DNA of 64,000 bases from Zingiber officinale. Lineage: Eukaryota > Streptophyta > Magnoliopsida > Zingiberales > Zingiberaceae. The position numbers and the translations under genes are program-made. Positions 47,434-56,522 of this stretch are shown here, in pieces. The stretch covers positions 95,322,984 through 95,386,983 of the forward strand of contig NC_056005.1 of NCBI RefSeq assembly GCF_018446385.1, given 5' to 3'. The notes beneath the pieces are model-generated. The model worked only from the letters and a program-made list of their open reading frames with translations, did not search any database and was not told where the DNA came from. The first letter of the stretch is position 1. Each line of letters starts with the position of its first letter.

Positions 47434-48904
47434 ATATTTATGCCTTGTGAGATTAAGTCATTCATTGATCTACATACTAGTCTCAACATATTAATATTGT
47501 CCTTATATATTAATGTTTGTCTAGGAATAGTTAAGAGTGATGTTCTATATATATCTACAATATTCCACAATCAATTCAACCAATGATATATTATAGGTTA
47601 GAATCTATTATCCTAGGATATTATTATACTTATTCATTTATACTGAATTGAAGTAAATATAATAATCAACTTTACATTTTATTAATTAATAAAATATAAT
47701 TTAAAAAATATTATTGTCAATATCTCATAATCGATACTAGGATTAATACTAACACGAACTACTTGTGATACTAAGTCGCAATGTCAGGACCCATCTGTGC
47801 AGATTTACCTAACAGTCTATTAGTAAAATAAGACCATCCACCTCTAATATTAGTAGGATAGTAAAAATTACTCACTTTCCACCTGTGTACCTGCATTTAC
47901 CTCCCTCCATATCCGTGGGACCGGCTCTAGGGGGCCGCTGATGTGACGGTTCCACATTTTTTTAGGATAGTAAAAATTACTAATTTACTTCACTACATCT
48001 CATCGTATAACGTATGATGAAATAATTTTGATCATAGAACGTATGATTTTGATGTGAGCGTTATTATATTTTTACATCAAAGACTAGCAAAAGCTGAATA
48101 CCTCTATTAATAAAAACTGAACTAAGAATTTTGTTTTATTAAGACATCATATCACAAATTAACTTATAATAACAAATTGATTTATTTTTTTTTTAAAAAA
48201 TACAATTCAATTCAATGACATCGTTATCATCGTCAATTTTGGATCTATTCAAACTTGGTATAAGATTACATATCTGCTGATTTATATTATAAAAAATATT
48301 TTAAAAAATAAAAATGAAAACAGTTTGAATTAATTTTCAGATAAACCGGAGTTTCTAACTTCAAATATTTAATTCGAGGGAACTTGGTTCGGACCGGCGT
48401 CCTCGTATTTATTAATTAATTTTTCATATAAAAAATTAGAAATCAGAAGTTGAAAAGTCAACATGCCGACCCAATTAAATTGAGTGGATCCAAGGAGGAT
48501 GGCAACTAATTAACAACCAAATAAAACTAAAATTAAAAAAGAAAAAGAAAGAAAGTCGTGGGAATGAAAGTCAACTTTTTTGACCTTTGAGAAAAGTATG
48601 ACTTTTGTATATTGGAATTAAGGACGATTGGACAATCAACCTGTTCTGTTAGAAATAATATTTTTTTAAAAAATTAAATATGTTTAATAAAATTATATAT
48701 ATATTTTTTAAAAATGTTTTTTTCCAAACAAAACCTAGACGAGAAATACCTTACGATCATTGTCACTGACTCCTCTATCTCCTCTTATAAAATTAACTCA
48801 ACTTTTTAAAAAACAAGGGTGAAAATATAATGATAGTGTTGAATATGCTAATGACCTAAAAAGTTAGTCGATCACACATTTATGTCACAAAAGACGATTT
48901 ATTT
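47431..48904. other. AT-rich intergenic DNA
   Basis: No gene, RNA or complete element could be supported. TAGGATAGTAAAAATTACT occurs twice (about 47856 and 47963). Confidence 0.5.
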
Positions 48905-48995
48905 ATCCCAGCGCCCCCTTCAATGTGTCTCTATACCAATACAGAAGAGGTAATCACGAATAATTATTAGTCATTAGTATAAGTGATCAAGACAT
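48905..48995 (-). mobile_element. SINE 3' fragment
   Basis: The minus strand resembles the distal half of the SINEs at 53162-53365 and 55083-55291 (CGTGATT-ACCTC-TCTGT...GGGCGCTGGG against CGTGATTTACCTCCTCCGTG...ACGCTGAGGG). The tRNA-like head is not recognisable. Confidence 0.45.
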
Positions 48996-49044
48996 AGATA
49001 AAGATATGCTCAGATGCGCTGAATAATCAATTACACATCTAACA

Positions 49045-49243
49045 TCTAGTAGAGACGGAGCTAAAGGGGGGCAATTGTGGCAGCTGCCCCCTTCAATTGT
49101 TAAGTATAAAAAGTGTATGAGGTATAAGAATAGGGGAGGGTGAAAGAGAGGTAAATGGGAGGCAACAATATAATCACCTCCCCTCAATATAAACACATAC
49201 ATTTCACCTCCTCGATATGAAATTTCTGACTCCGTCCCTGGGC
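49045..49243. mobile_element. Possible small TIR element
   Basis: Starts GAGACGGAGCTAAAGG and ends with the complement of GGGACGGAGTCAGAAATT, giving imperfect terminal inverted repeats around about 200 bp. An internal GGGGGCA...TGCCCCC palindrome is present. The target duplication is unclear. Confidence 0.35.
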
Positions 49244-49386
49244 CAGCCACCTACTATTAATCATTATCATATCCCTAAAATAAGCATACAACTTCCATTA
49301 AGTCGAATGCAAAAGAATAGAAACATAGATTACAAAGAGGATCAACATAGCATCGACTAAAATCTATTAACAATTTCAGTAGAGTC

Positions 49387-49483
49387 ACTTAAAATCATCC
49401 ATTAGTTAGAAGAGTTACGATAGGTCAAAGGATAATGCTTAAAACCATCCATTGGTTAGAAGAGTTACGTTAGGTCAAAGATA
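49387..49483. repeat. Short tandem duplication, about 49 bp unit
   Basis: AACCATCCATTGGTTAGAAG followed by AGTTACGTTAGGTCAAAG occurs twice in a row with few differences. Confidence 0.7.
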
Positions 49484-50417
49484 ATTTTTTTTGCTCAACC
49501 TTCCCATTTCCTTTCCATTTCTGTTTGGAGTCTTTGGGCAAAAGGCGATAATGCTCGCCCCCAGCGCTCCCGTCGTACCTTACCCAAGGCCATCACGAGA
49601 GAGGTTAATCACAGTAATCGGAGAAGCTAGTGCGCAGTGAAAAGAAGGACACGGGGACCAAAAATTTATGCCCTGACTACCTTATGATTCGAATCCACGA
49701 TTTTATTGGGCAATCGATTTCTGTTTGGAGTCTTGATCAATAATAAAGTTGCTACAGTCTAACCTAGAAGTCACAGAGATGAACAATTCATCACAGAAGC
49801 TTCCCATTATTGATAGGAGCTTTCCATTAATCATCACTCCAACAAAAACATAAATTTCAACAAAATATGAACACGTAAACGAAAGCAATGATGACCAATT
49901 CATCAAAGAAGAAAGCATGCCTAACTCAAGGAAGTAGGAAGCTGGTTCACTTTTTAAGGTTAGATGAGATGAGAAAGCTTATCCATTTGTTACAAAGTTG
50001 TTCAGCTGTTCCTCTAAAGGAAGGTGAAGTGAAACCATCACAATCAAATGCTTCCTCCATTTGCATCTATGAATTAATTGTAGCAACTTGAGCAAAAACC
50101 TTTCTTGAAAAAACCAAAGAGTTGCTCATCAAGTCACAGATCAAATAGAGATCCAAGAAATCTCAGAACTTCATGCTTTTAAAGCAAACAGAACATGAAG
50201 TCAAAGGTTTTCTTTAGTTTTGATTGTAATCTTAGATTAATACGATTGCCTAAGGAAAAGGGAAAACAAAATTGAAATCGGAAAAAAGGAAGAGGTTGTT
50301 TGGCGAGATCAAAGATTATTCCATCTGTGAACATGTACAAAGAACAGCAATAAACCAATTGGGGGTGGAAAATTTGAGATCGGCATTTAATCGAACACCT
50401 TTGATGCATCTTGTTAG
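49484..50417. other. Intergenic DNA 3' of the J-protein gene
   Basis: No second gene supported. CTGTTTGGAGTCTT occurs at about 49525 and 49720. The last few hundred bases probably include the 3' untranslated region of the J-protein mRNA. Confidence 0.4.
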
Positions 50418-50861
50418 TTACCAGCACTGGTCCGTCTCCCACGTCCGCGGCTGGCGTCGGCCGGCGTAGAAGGAATACGACGATCGGGAGGAATGGAACG
50501 GCCTCCATCTCCGATCGGCGACGACGACCCCTCGATCATACTCGGCGCGCTTCTCCGGGTCGGAGAGCGTCTCGTAGGCCGCGTGGATCCGCATGAACTC
50601 GTCGGCCGACGCGGTCTTCCTGTCCGCCGCGACCACCGCGTCCGGGTGGCACGCGCGGGCGAGCCTCCGGTAAGCCGCCTTGATCTCGAGCCCCGATGCG
50701 GCGGCGGCGACGCCGAGCACGTCGTACAGCGTGTCGGGGGCGGAGGGTGAAGCCGGGGGCACCGAAACGGCGGCGCGGACGGGAAGCCGGCGACGAGCGG
50801 AGGGGGGAAGTAGGAAGAGGGAGGATCTGGGGACGGCGAGGGATTGCGAAGTCGATAACAT
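50418..50861 (-). CDS. J11: Chloroplast J-domain protein, J11 type
   Basis: 147 residues, single exon. J-proteins stimulate the ATPase of Hsp70 partners; J11 relatives act in the chloroplast stroma. Residues 1-40 are rich in Ser, Ala, Arg and Pro with few acidic residues, like a chloroplast transit peptide. The J domain spans about 44-110: DTLYDVLGV (43-51), AAYRRLARACHPD with the essential HPD at 72-74, and FMRIHAAYETLSDPEKRAEYDR (89-110). The C terminus WETDQCW is the ending I recall for plant J11 (AtDjC-class) proteins, and there is no Gly/Phe or zinc-finger region, so it is a small type III J-protein. Codons are very GC-rich, unlike the surrounding AT-rich DNA, a common feature of monocot genes. 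The start chosen is the first ATG downstream of a TATA box, and it leaves a short leader. Confidence 0.93.
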   Translation of the reverse strand: MLSTSQSLAVPRSSLFLLPPSARRRLPVRAAVSVPPASPSAPDTLYDVLGVAAAASGLEIKAAYRRLARACHPDAVVAADRKTASADEFMRIHAAYETLSDPEKRAEYDRGVVVADRRWRPFHSSRSSYSFYAGRRQPRTWETDQCW

Positions 50862-50907
50862 CGGCGAGATCGGGATTTTTTGTGCGACGGACGAACGCGA
50901 ACTCGGC

Positions 50908-50915
50908 GTATATAG
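50908..50915 (-). promoter_or_regulatory. TATA box of the J11-type gene
   Basis: Minus-strand CTATATAC lies 47-54 bp upstream of the start codon. That would place transcription start about 15-25 bp before the ATG. Confidence 0.6.
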
Positions 50916-50989
50916 ACGACAGGAAAGAAGGAACGGTGTGCGGCGGCGATGGAATTTAGGGGCCGCATGTGCTTATCGTGATGGATCAT

Positions 50990-52242
50990 GGACGGTTCGG
51001 ATTCGATCTTGGTTTCGTTATGGTGCCGGTGGAGATCCGGTGGGTTTGAGCCACAGAATGAAAGGAAATTTTCATTTTCACCCTTATAATCTATAGTATC
51101 ATATTTTGAATAAAGCCCTCAAATCTTATAATTTTTTTTATTTGTTCCCCTAATTCATCTATTTGTTATATATTTATATATCTTTGTTTAACGATGTATA
51201 GTTGAAAGATTAAGACATGTTGCATACTTATGGGCTTAGACACGTGAAATATATAGACTAATTGTTGATTAAGAAATTTCTACGCCGTGATGATGATAAA
51301 AGATCTCATCCCCTATCATGATGGAAGTCAAAATCAGATTGTCAGGAGATAATATAAGAAATATATTTAAAAAGATACATCCTTTTAGTAAATACTAAAA
51401 TAACATGTGTCTTTTAATAAATTTAAAAATTTAGATAGTTGATTAGTAAATTATCTAAAAATATTAGTGCATATAAAAGACTTTGAACATCCATTTAGGC
51501 CTTAGATTTTGAAACTTTGGAGGCATGTGAAAATAGAGATAAATTTCAGGGGAAAATGAAAGTTCCGCTGGACTTAAACGCTATTACCACGCGGAATGGG
51601 TCGGTCAATGATAATAAATTAATGAACCCATAAAAAAATTAATACTTTGAAAAAAAACCCTATTATTCTCCACAATAGAAAAATAATAACGACCTAAATT
51701 GAGAATATGGTGAGAATGGTTGACATTCGAGAATAACAAAACAAATTGTATTAAATCGACGTTGACATTTTAAATAAATTCTTACAAATAACACAAACTC
51801 AAATATAAAGTTAAATATGAAATGTGAAATTGATAATTGGAATTGGTTCTTGATAGTGCCATTCTTAAATTCATTAAATGACTCTTTTAATTACATGTAA
51901 TATGATTTAGTAACTTTGAATGTGTCATATTTGAATTTACTATGTTGTTTTCAATAGTTTGTTTTAGTTATAATAAGAAAAAATAAGGAAATATGATATT
52001 TAGTATTTAATTCCTCATTTAATTATAGTATTGTTTAGCAATTAAATATAAAATTTTCAAAATGTGAAAAAACAAGAGAGAAAATATGAAATCTAAGATT
52101 ATTGATCAAAAAAGGGCCACCACAGCTACGGCGAGGATGGTAAGCAAGTCGAGATCGACGGCCAGAAACGCTCGATCCGACGATTATTAGATGAAATGGC
52201 GAGGAAGGGCGCCGGCCATGAGTGGCAGGAGAAGTCCGGCCC
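50990..52242. other. Intergenic DNA between the J-protein and cyclophilin genes
   Basis: AT-rich except at the two ends. It should contain the promoter of the J-protein gene (left) and the 3' untranslated region of the cyclophilin gene (right). No further gene is visible. Confidence 0.5.
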
Positions 52243-52761
52243 TCAGAGCTGGCCGCAGTCGGCGATGACGACGGGCTTCTTGGTGGCGCCGCCCTGAGAC
52301 CCCACCGCCTCGATCGCCTTCACCACCTCCATCCCCTCCACCACGCGGCCGAACACCACGTGCTTCCTGTCCAGCCACGCCGTCTCCGCCGTGCAGATGA
52401 AGAACTGCGAGCCGTTGGTGTTGGGCCCGGAGTTCGCCATCGACAGCACCCCGGTGCCCGTGTGTTTCTTCGAGAAGTTCTCGTCGGCGAACTTGTCGCC
52501 GTAGATCGACTCGCCGCCGGTGCCGTTGCCTCGGGTGAAGTCGCCGCCCTGGCACATGAACCCCGGGATCACTCTGTGGAAGCTCGAGCCCTTGTAATGA
52601 AGCGGCTTCCCGGAGCGGCCCGTGCCCTTCTCGCCCGTGCACAGCGCGCGGAAGTTCTCCGCCGTCCGCGGCACCACGTCGGCGTAGAGCTCCATCACGA
52701 TCCTCCCCGCCGGCGATCCCCCCACGGTCATGTCGAAGAACACGCGAGGGTTCGACGCCAT
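52243..52761 (-). CDS. Cytosolic cyclophilin (peptidyl-prolyl isomerase)
   Basis: 172 residues, single exon, a full-length single-domain cyclophilin. It catalyses cis-trans isomerisation of X-Pro bonds and is the cyclosporin A receptor class. Active-site residues are all present (human CypA equivalents in brackets): R63 (R55), F68 (F60), M69 (M61), Q71 (Q63), F121 (F113), W129 (W121), H134 (H126), within [20 protein letters not shown] and [21 protein letters not shown] seven-residue insertion near 48-54 (GRSGKPL) is the divergent loop of plant cytosolic cyclophilins. It comes with C41, C169 and E84, residues linked to redox control in that subgroup. There is no signal or transit peptide. The coding DNA is highly GC-rich. 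The start is the only in-frame ATG before the conserved SNPRVFFDM. Confidence 0.96.
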   Translation of the reverse strand: MASNPRVFFDMTVGGSPAGRIVMELYADVVPRTAENFRALCTGEKGTGRSGKPLHYKGSSFHRVIPGFMCQGGDFTRGNGTGGESIYGDKFADENFSKKHTGTGVLSMANSGPNTNGSQFFICTAETAWLDRKHVVFGRVVEGMEVVKAIEAVGSQGGATKKPVVIADCGQL

Positions 52762-52789
52762 CTCTCCGATCGATCAATCGCTCTCTCGA

Positions 52790-52798
52790 TTAGGGTTT
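52790..52798 (-). promoter_or_regulatory. Telo-box in the cyclophilin leader or promoter
   Basis: Minus-strand AAACCCTAA lies 29-37 bp upstream of the cyclophilin start codon. Telo-boxes are frequent just upstream of, or within, the leaders of plant translation- and growth-related genes. Confidence 0.6.
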
Positions 52799-53161
52799 CA
52801 GGTCGCTGTCTTCGTTTCCGCTCTGTTTGAGCCCGATCTTAAACAGTCATAGGTAGAATCCGTAACGTTCAAAACGTACACGTGTCTTGATCTGAGACAT
52901 AGTAGGTGGAGAATGGTTAACTAACCACAGGTGAGGTTAAGGAGCCTGGTTGGATTAAGAGCACGTGTACCGTGTTGCATAGGAACAGCGACGCAGAGCT
53001 TGAAAATCCTACCCTTAGTGTACCCGAATGTTAATTGGGTATTTCCGTTGTGGGCCCACTGCAGCAATTTCGATTGTGGAATAATAACCCCATGAACTAA
53101 TTAGTGAATTATGTACTTCATGGGCATATAATCTCTAATAGTATGAATATTCTAAAATTTG

Positions 53162-53365
53162 GGCATCTCGGATGGGTCTAGTGGTTAGCATATGAGGTGT
53201 TGTCACAATGAGATTTGGAGTTCGAATCTCGACAAAGTTGAGGTAAATACTTTCTTTATGTGCTAGTCACTATTCCAAAGGCTAGTAGCCGTCCGTGATT
53301 TACCTCCTCCGTGTTGGGATGGATTGGTGGGGACGCTGAGGGCGAGCGTATCCGTTTTTTGCACA
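53162..53365 (+). mobile_element. tRNA-derived SINE, copy 1
   Basis: 204 bp flanked by a perfect 19-bp target duplication, ATGAATATTCTAAAATTTG (53143-53161 and 53366-53384). The head has Pol III boxes: GGGTCTAGTGGTTAGC (box A-like) and GAGTTCGAATCTC (box B-like). It ends in a short T run (TTTTTTGCACA). It resembles the Au-type plant SINE layout. Confidence 0.92.
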
Positions 53366-53793
53366 ATGAATATTCTAAAATTTGACTCTAAATGTGCAAA
53401 AATAATTGATAACACATAAATACAAAAAATGATAGTTTACCAAAAATAAAAAAAAGGCTTATTTAAAATTTTAAATTAATAAAAATATGTATGTTATTTT
53501 AATATTTATTAAAGGGAATATCTGTTTATAGTGCTCTTCTTATGCTTATCCAGGTATCCGTGGTTCAGGCTCTAGTTATGACGAATTTATAGAAATTTTT
53601 ACTCCAAATGGGGCACGCAACTAAAGGATACTGAGCTCCTGGACTGCCCATTGCTAGCGCTTTCAGATTTACTTTGGTTACCGGTCAGAAATTTTCATGG
53701 GGCCGGGCCGATCACCCCAGGTTCAACGTTACCCAACCTGCTTAATCCTTTTTTTTTCCATTCTACCCTTTTTATATTTATCAAAAGACGCAG

Positions 53794-54561
53794 AGTTGAT
53801 TCTTTAATCGATTTTTCTAAAAATATTTTAACACCTCTAAGAAACTAAAATAAACAATGAATAGCACCGTTTGACTCTTTGCAACTTTAGAAATTCATAG
53901 GACCTGAAATGGGTCTAATAGGACATGTATAAGTCTATCAGTGGATTTCGATCGAAATCCATTGATGTGCTTATACAGGTCTGATTGAACTCATTTCAGG
54001 TTTTATGGATTTCTGAGACTGCAAGGAGTTAAACGGTGCTATCCATTGCTCATTTTAGCTTCTCAGTGATGTTAAAATATTTTTAGAAGAATCAACTAAA
54101 AAATCTCATATTGTGCCCACGTTGGGCTTGATATGAAATTATATCAGACCTATATCAGGCCCCACGTTAGGTCTGTTATAGAATCGTTTCAGGCCCAATG
54201 TAGACCTGATATGTTCTATATCAGACTCACATTGAAATTTTTGACCGATTATTCTATTAATATTTAACACTTTCCAAGAAATCGAAACAAGTAATGGATA
54301 ACACTTTTTGATTTCTTACGACCTCAAAAATCTACAAGATTTGAAATGGATCCAATCAGAACTATTTAGGTCTATTAATGGGTTTCAGTCCGATTATACT
54401 AATTTTATATCAAACCCACTGATGGAGTTAGAAATGTCTGATTGGACCCATTACCATTTTTGACATTTCTAGTGATGATTCACAAATTTTGAAAAAAAAT
54501 CTCTTTTTTTTTTAATTTTTTTTTCTCAAACCTGTCTAGAGATCAGGCCCAATAAAAAGGA
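53794..54561 (+). repeat. Left arm of a large alternating inverted repeat
   Basis: 53794-54098 is itself a palindrome centred on TTTCGATCGAAA (about 53951), with arms of about 145 bp (AGTTGATTC...TTTTAACA...AGTGGATTTCGAT). A GGCCTGATAT/ATATCAGGCC spacer (54099-54234) and a second, more decayed palindrome (54235-54475) follow, then CTCAAACCTGT. The same order in reverse makes up the right arm. Confidence 0.85.
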
Positions 54562-54630
54562 AAGAAAAGCAAAAACAAACCTGATCAGTAAACCTAAACT
54601 GTTTATTTGATAGAGTAGAGTTTGGTGCCC

Positions 54631-55475
54631 ATTGCTGCTTGAGCTTTGGGAAATGTTGCCTGTGAAAGATAAGAGCTGAGGAATATTTTTCTTGCACAAG
54701 GAGCTCTATTACCTCTTGCATGTTTAATGATGTCTAATAAAGATTCCACTGTAAGGACAGTTGCATGGACATTATCAAATCTCCTTCAGGTATGCATTCT
54801 TTAGTTTTATTAAGTTGAAATGTTTCATTAGTTATAGATAATATAATATATATTTATATAAATATATTTGCCCTGAGTAAATTTTAGTAAATTCAGTATC
54901 ATGTAGTCCTATAGAAGAGATGATTCTTGCATTTTATAAAATCTGACAGCCTCTTGTAACTATCTATTAAAAATTTACTCTCAAATTTCCTTATAAGATT
55001 TAGCAAGAACTAAAAATTTGTGTGTTCCTGGTGAGTGTCAGTTTCATTTACAGGCGTTATGTACATGTCCATCTGCATTTCATGATGGCAAATGTGAATA
55101 CATTCATCTTCAGTGTTCCCGCTAATTCATTCCAGGGCCAACACGGAGAAGGTAAATCACGGACGACTACTAGCCTTTGGAATAGTGACTAGCATATAAG
55201 GGAGACATTTATCTCGGCTTTACCGAGATTTAAATCCTAGGTCTTATGATGACAACATCTCATGTACTAACCACTAAACCAATCCGAGAAGACATGCCCA
55301 TCTACATTTCAGTATCATCTCAAGATTGTTGTTTACTATGAATTTTTGTTCATTCATTAGCCTTTATACTTTATATTGTTCATTATTTACATGCAGGGAC
55401 CCATCCTAAAACTACATCATAACTAATAAAAATCAAGGGGGTAATTGATGCAATTGTGCAACACTTAAGGAAAGA
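54631..55475 (+). pseudogene. Importin-alpha (IMPA-9-like) two-exon fragment
   Basis: Exon 1 (54631-54789) encodes ALGNVA, ELRNIFLAQGALLPLACLMM and SNKDSTVRTVAWTLSNLLQ, an armadillo-repeat segment closest to what I remember of plant importin alpha-9, which carries nuclear-localisation cargo to the pore. It ends at CAG/GTATGC, a proper 5' splice site. Exon 2 (55397-55475) follows TTACATGCAG with GGACCC and encodes KGVIDAIVQHLRKE, ending at a GTAAGT donor. Two in-frame stops (54640 and 54670) and frameshifts at the start of exon 2 disable it. Introns are retained, so it moved as DNA, not through mRNA. It occupies the loop between the two inverted arms and carries a SINE in its intron. Confidence 0.85.
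55083..55291 (-). mobile_element. tRNA-derived SINE, copy 2
   Basis: Reverse-orientation copy of the SINE at 53162. The box A-like TTGGTTTAGTGGTTAGT is visible on the minus strand, and the shared tail block CTAGTCACTATTCCAAAGGC is nearly identical. A 20-bp target duplication with two mismatches flanks it (ACATGTCCATCTGCATTTCA at 55063-55082 and its match at 55292-55311). It is older than copy 1 and inserted in an intron of the importin-alpha fragment. Confidence 0.88.
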
Positions 55476-56079
55476 GTAAGTTGTTGCTTGGCTTTTCATG
55501 ATTTCCTTATTTTTAGGTTTGAGCGAATTTTAATTATCTTCTCTAGAAGTTCTATTGATTGATGCTTGGAATAAAATTAACCAGCATTGTTGGCTGTTTC
55601 TTTGTTTTCGTTAAACTATAAATCTATAGATTAGATTCTTTCATAATAGCTTAAACTCTGTTATTATTTTTTCCCTTTTTATTAGGTCTGATATGGAAAG
55701 ATATCACATTTAACGTTAGCCCGATCTCCCATAACAGGTTTGAGAAAAAAAATAAAACGAAGAAAAATCAGAGATTTTTTTTTTAAAAAAACTTTTGAAC
55801 TACCATTAAGAATGTCGAAAATAATAATGGATTCAATTGGACATTTCTAGCTCAATCAGTGGATTTTGACATAAAATTGGTCCAATCGAATCAAAATCCA
55901 CTAATGGACCTAGATAGGTCCGATTTGACCTATTTCAGATCATGTAGATTTCTGACACTGTAAAGAGTCAAAATATGTTATCCATTGCTTGTTTCAACTT
56001 CTTAGAATGTGTTAAATATTAATGGAACAATCAACAATAAAATCTCAAAGTGGGCCTGATATAGAATCATATCAGGTCC

Positions 56080-56473
56080 GAGAGCAGATCTCTTGGACCA
56101 CTTTTTGTGGTCCAGAGGATGGACCACTCATATTTGCGGTCGGATCGTAACCGCAATCTGGGCGCAATTAGTTGTGATCCCTTCTTGAGTTCACCGTCCT
56201 CATCAGGTTATAGTTTGGTTCAGAGCGAGTGACCGGAGGACGCCCGGAGGACACCGGTGGTGGATAAGTGGCCAGGTTGCTGGGCGCCGAGTGAGGGTCT
56301 CCTCCGGGCGACCTCCGGCCACCCGTTCCGAACCAAAACTATAACCTGGTGGGGGCGGTGAACCCAAAAAAGGATCACAACAAATTGCGGCCCGATCGCG
56401 ACCAGCATCCGACCGCAAATATGAGTGGTCCATCTCCTGGACCACAAAAAGTGGTCCAGGAGATCCTGGCTCT
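56080..56473. mobile_element. Mutator-type MITE with long terminal inverted repeats
   Basis: 394 bp, nearly a complete foldback: arms of about 170-180 bp run from GAGAGCAGATCTC and from the complement AGAGCCAGGATCTC toward the centre near 56275. Each tip holds its own small palindrome (TGGACCAC...GTGGTCCA, 56094-56114 and 56438-56458). Flanks ATCAGGTCC (56071-56079) and ATCAAGTCC (56474-56482) form a 9-bp target duplication with one mismatch, the length produced by Mutator-like transposases. It encodes nothing. Confidence 0.85.
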
Positions 56474-56522
56474 ATCAAGTCCACCGCCCACATTGGGCTT
56501 GATATGATTCTATAATAGGTCC

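Noticed and set aside
46842-47494. Open frames across the GC-rich minisatellite and the TA microsatellite
   Set aside because: Composed of repeat units only, with overlapping frames in several phases.
50411-51096. Frames on both strands overlapping the J-protein gene
   Set aside because: Same GC effect. They show no domain, while the minus-strand frame has the full J domain.
52187-52830. Long open frames overlapping the cyclophilin gene in other frames
   Set aside because: High GC content removes stop codons from alternative frames. Only 52243-52761 encodes a complete conserved domain.
53170-53240. Possible tRNA gene
   Set aside because: The cloverleaf is incomplete, and the segment is the head of a SINE with target duplications.
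54536-54721. 61-codon minus-strand frame
   Set aside because: The opposite strand carries the importin-alpha exon with correct splice sites, so this frame is its shadow.
56203-56493. 96-codon minus-strand frame in the foldback MITE
   Set aside because: It lies entirely in the inverted arms of a non-coding MITE and has no protein similarity I can recognise.
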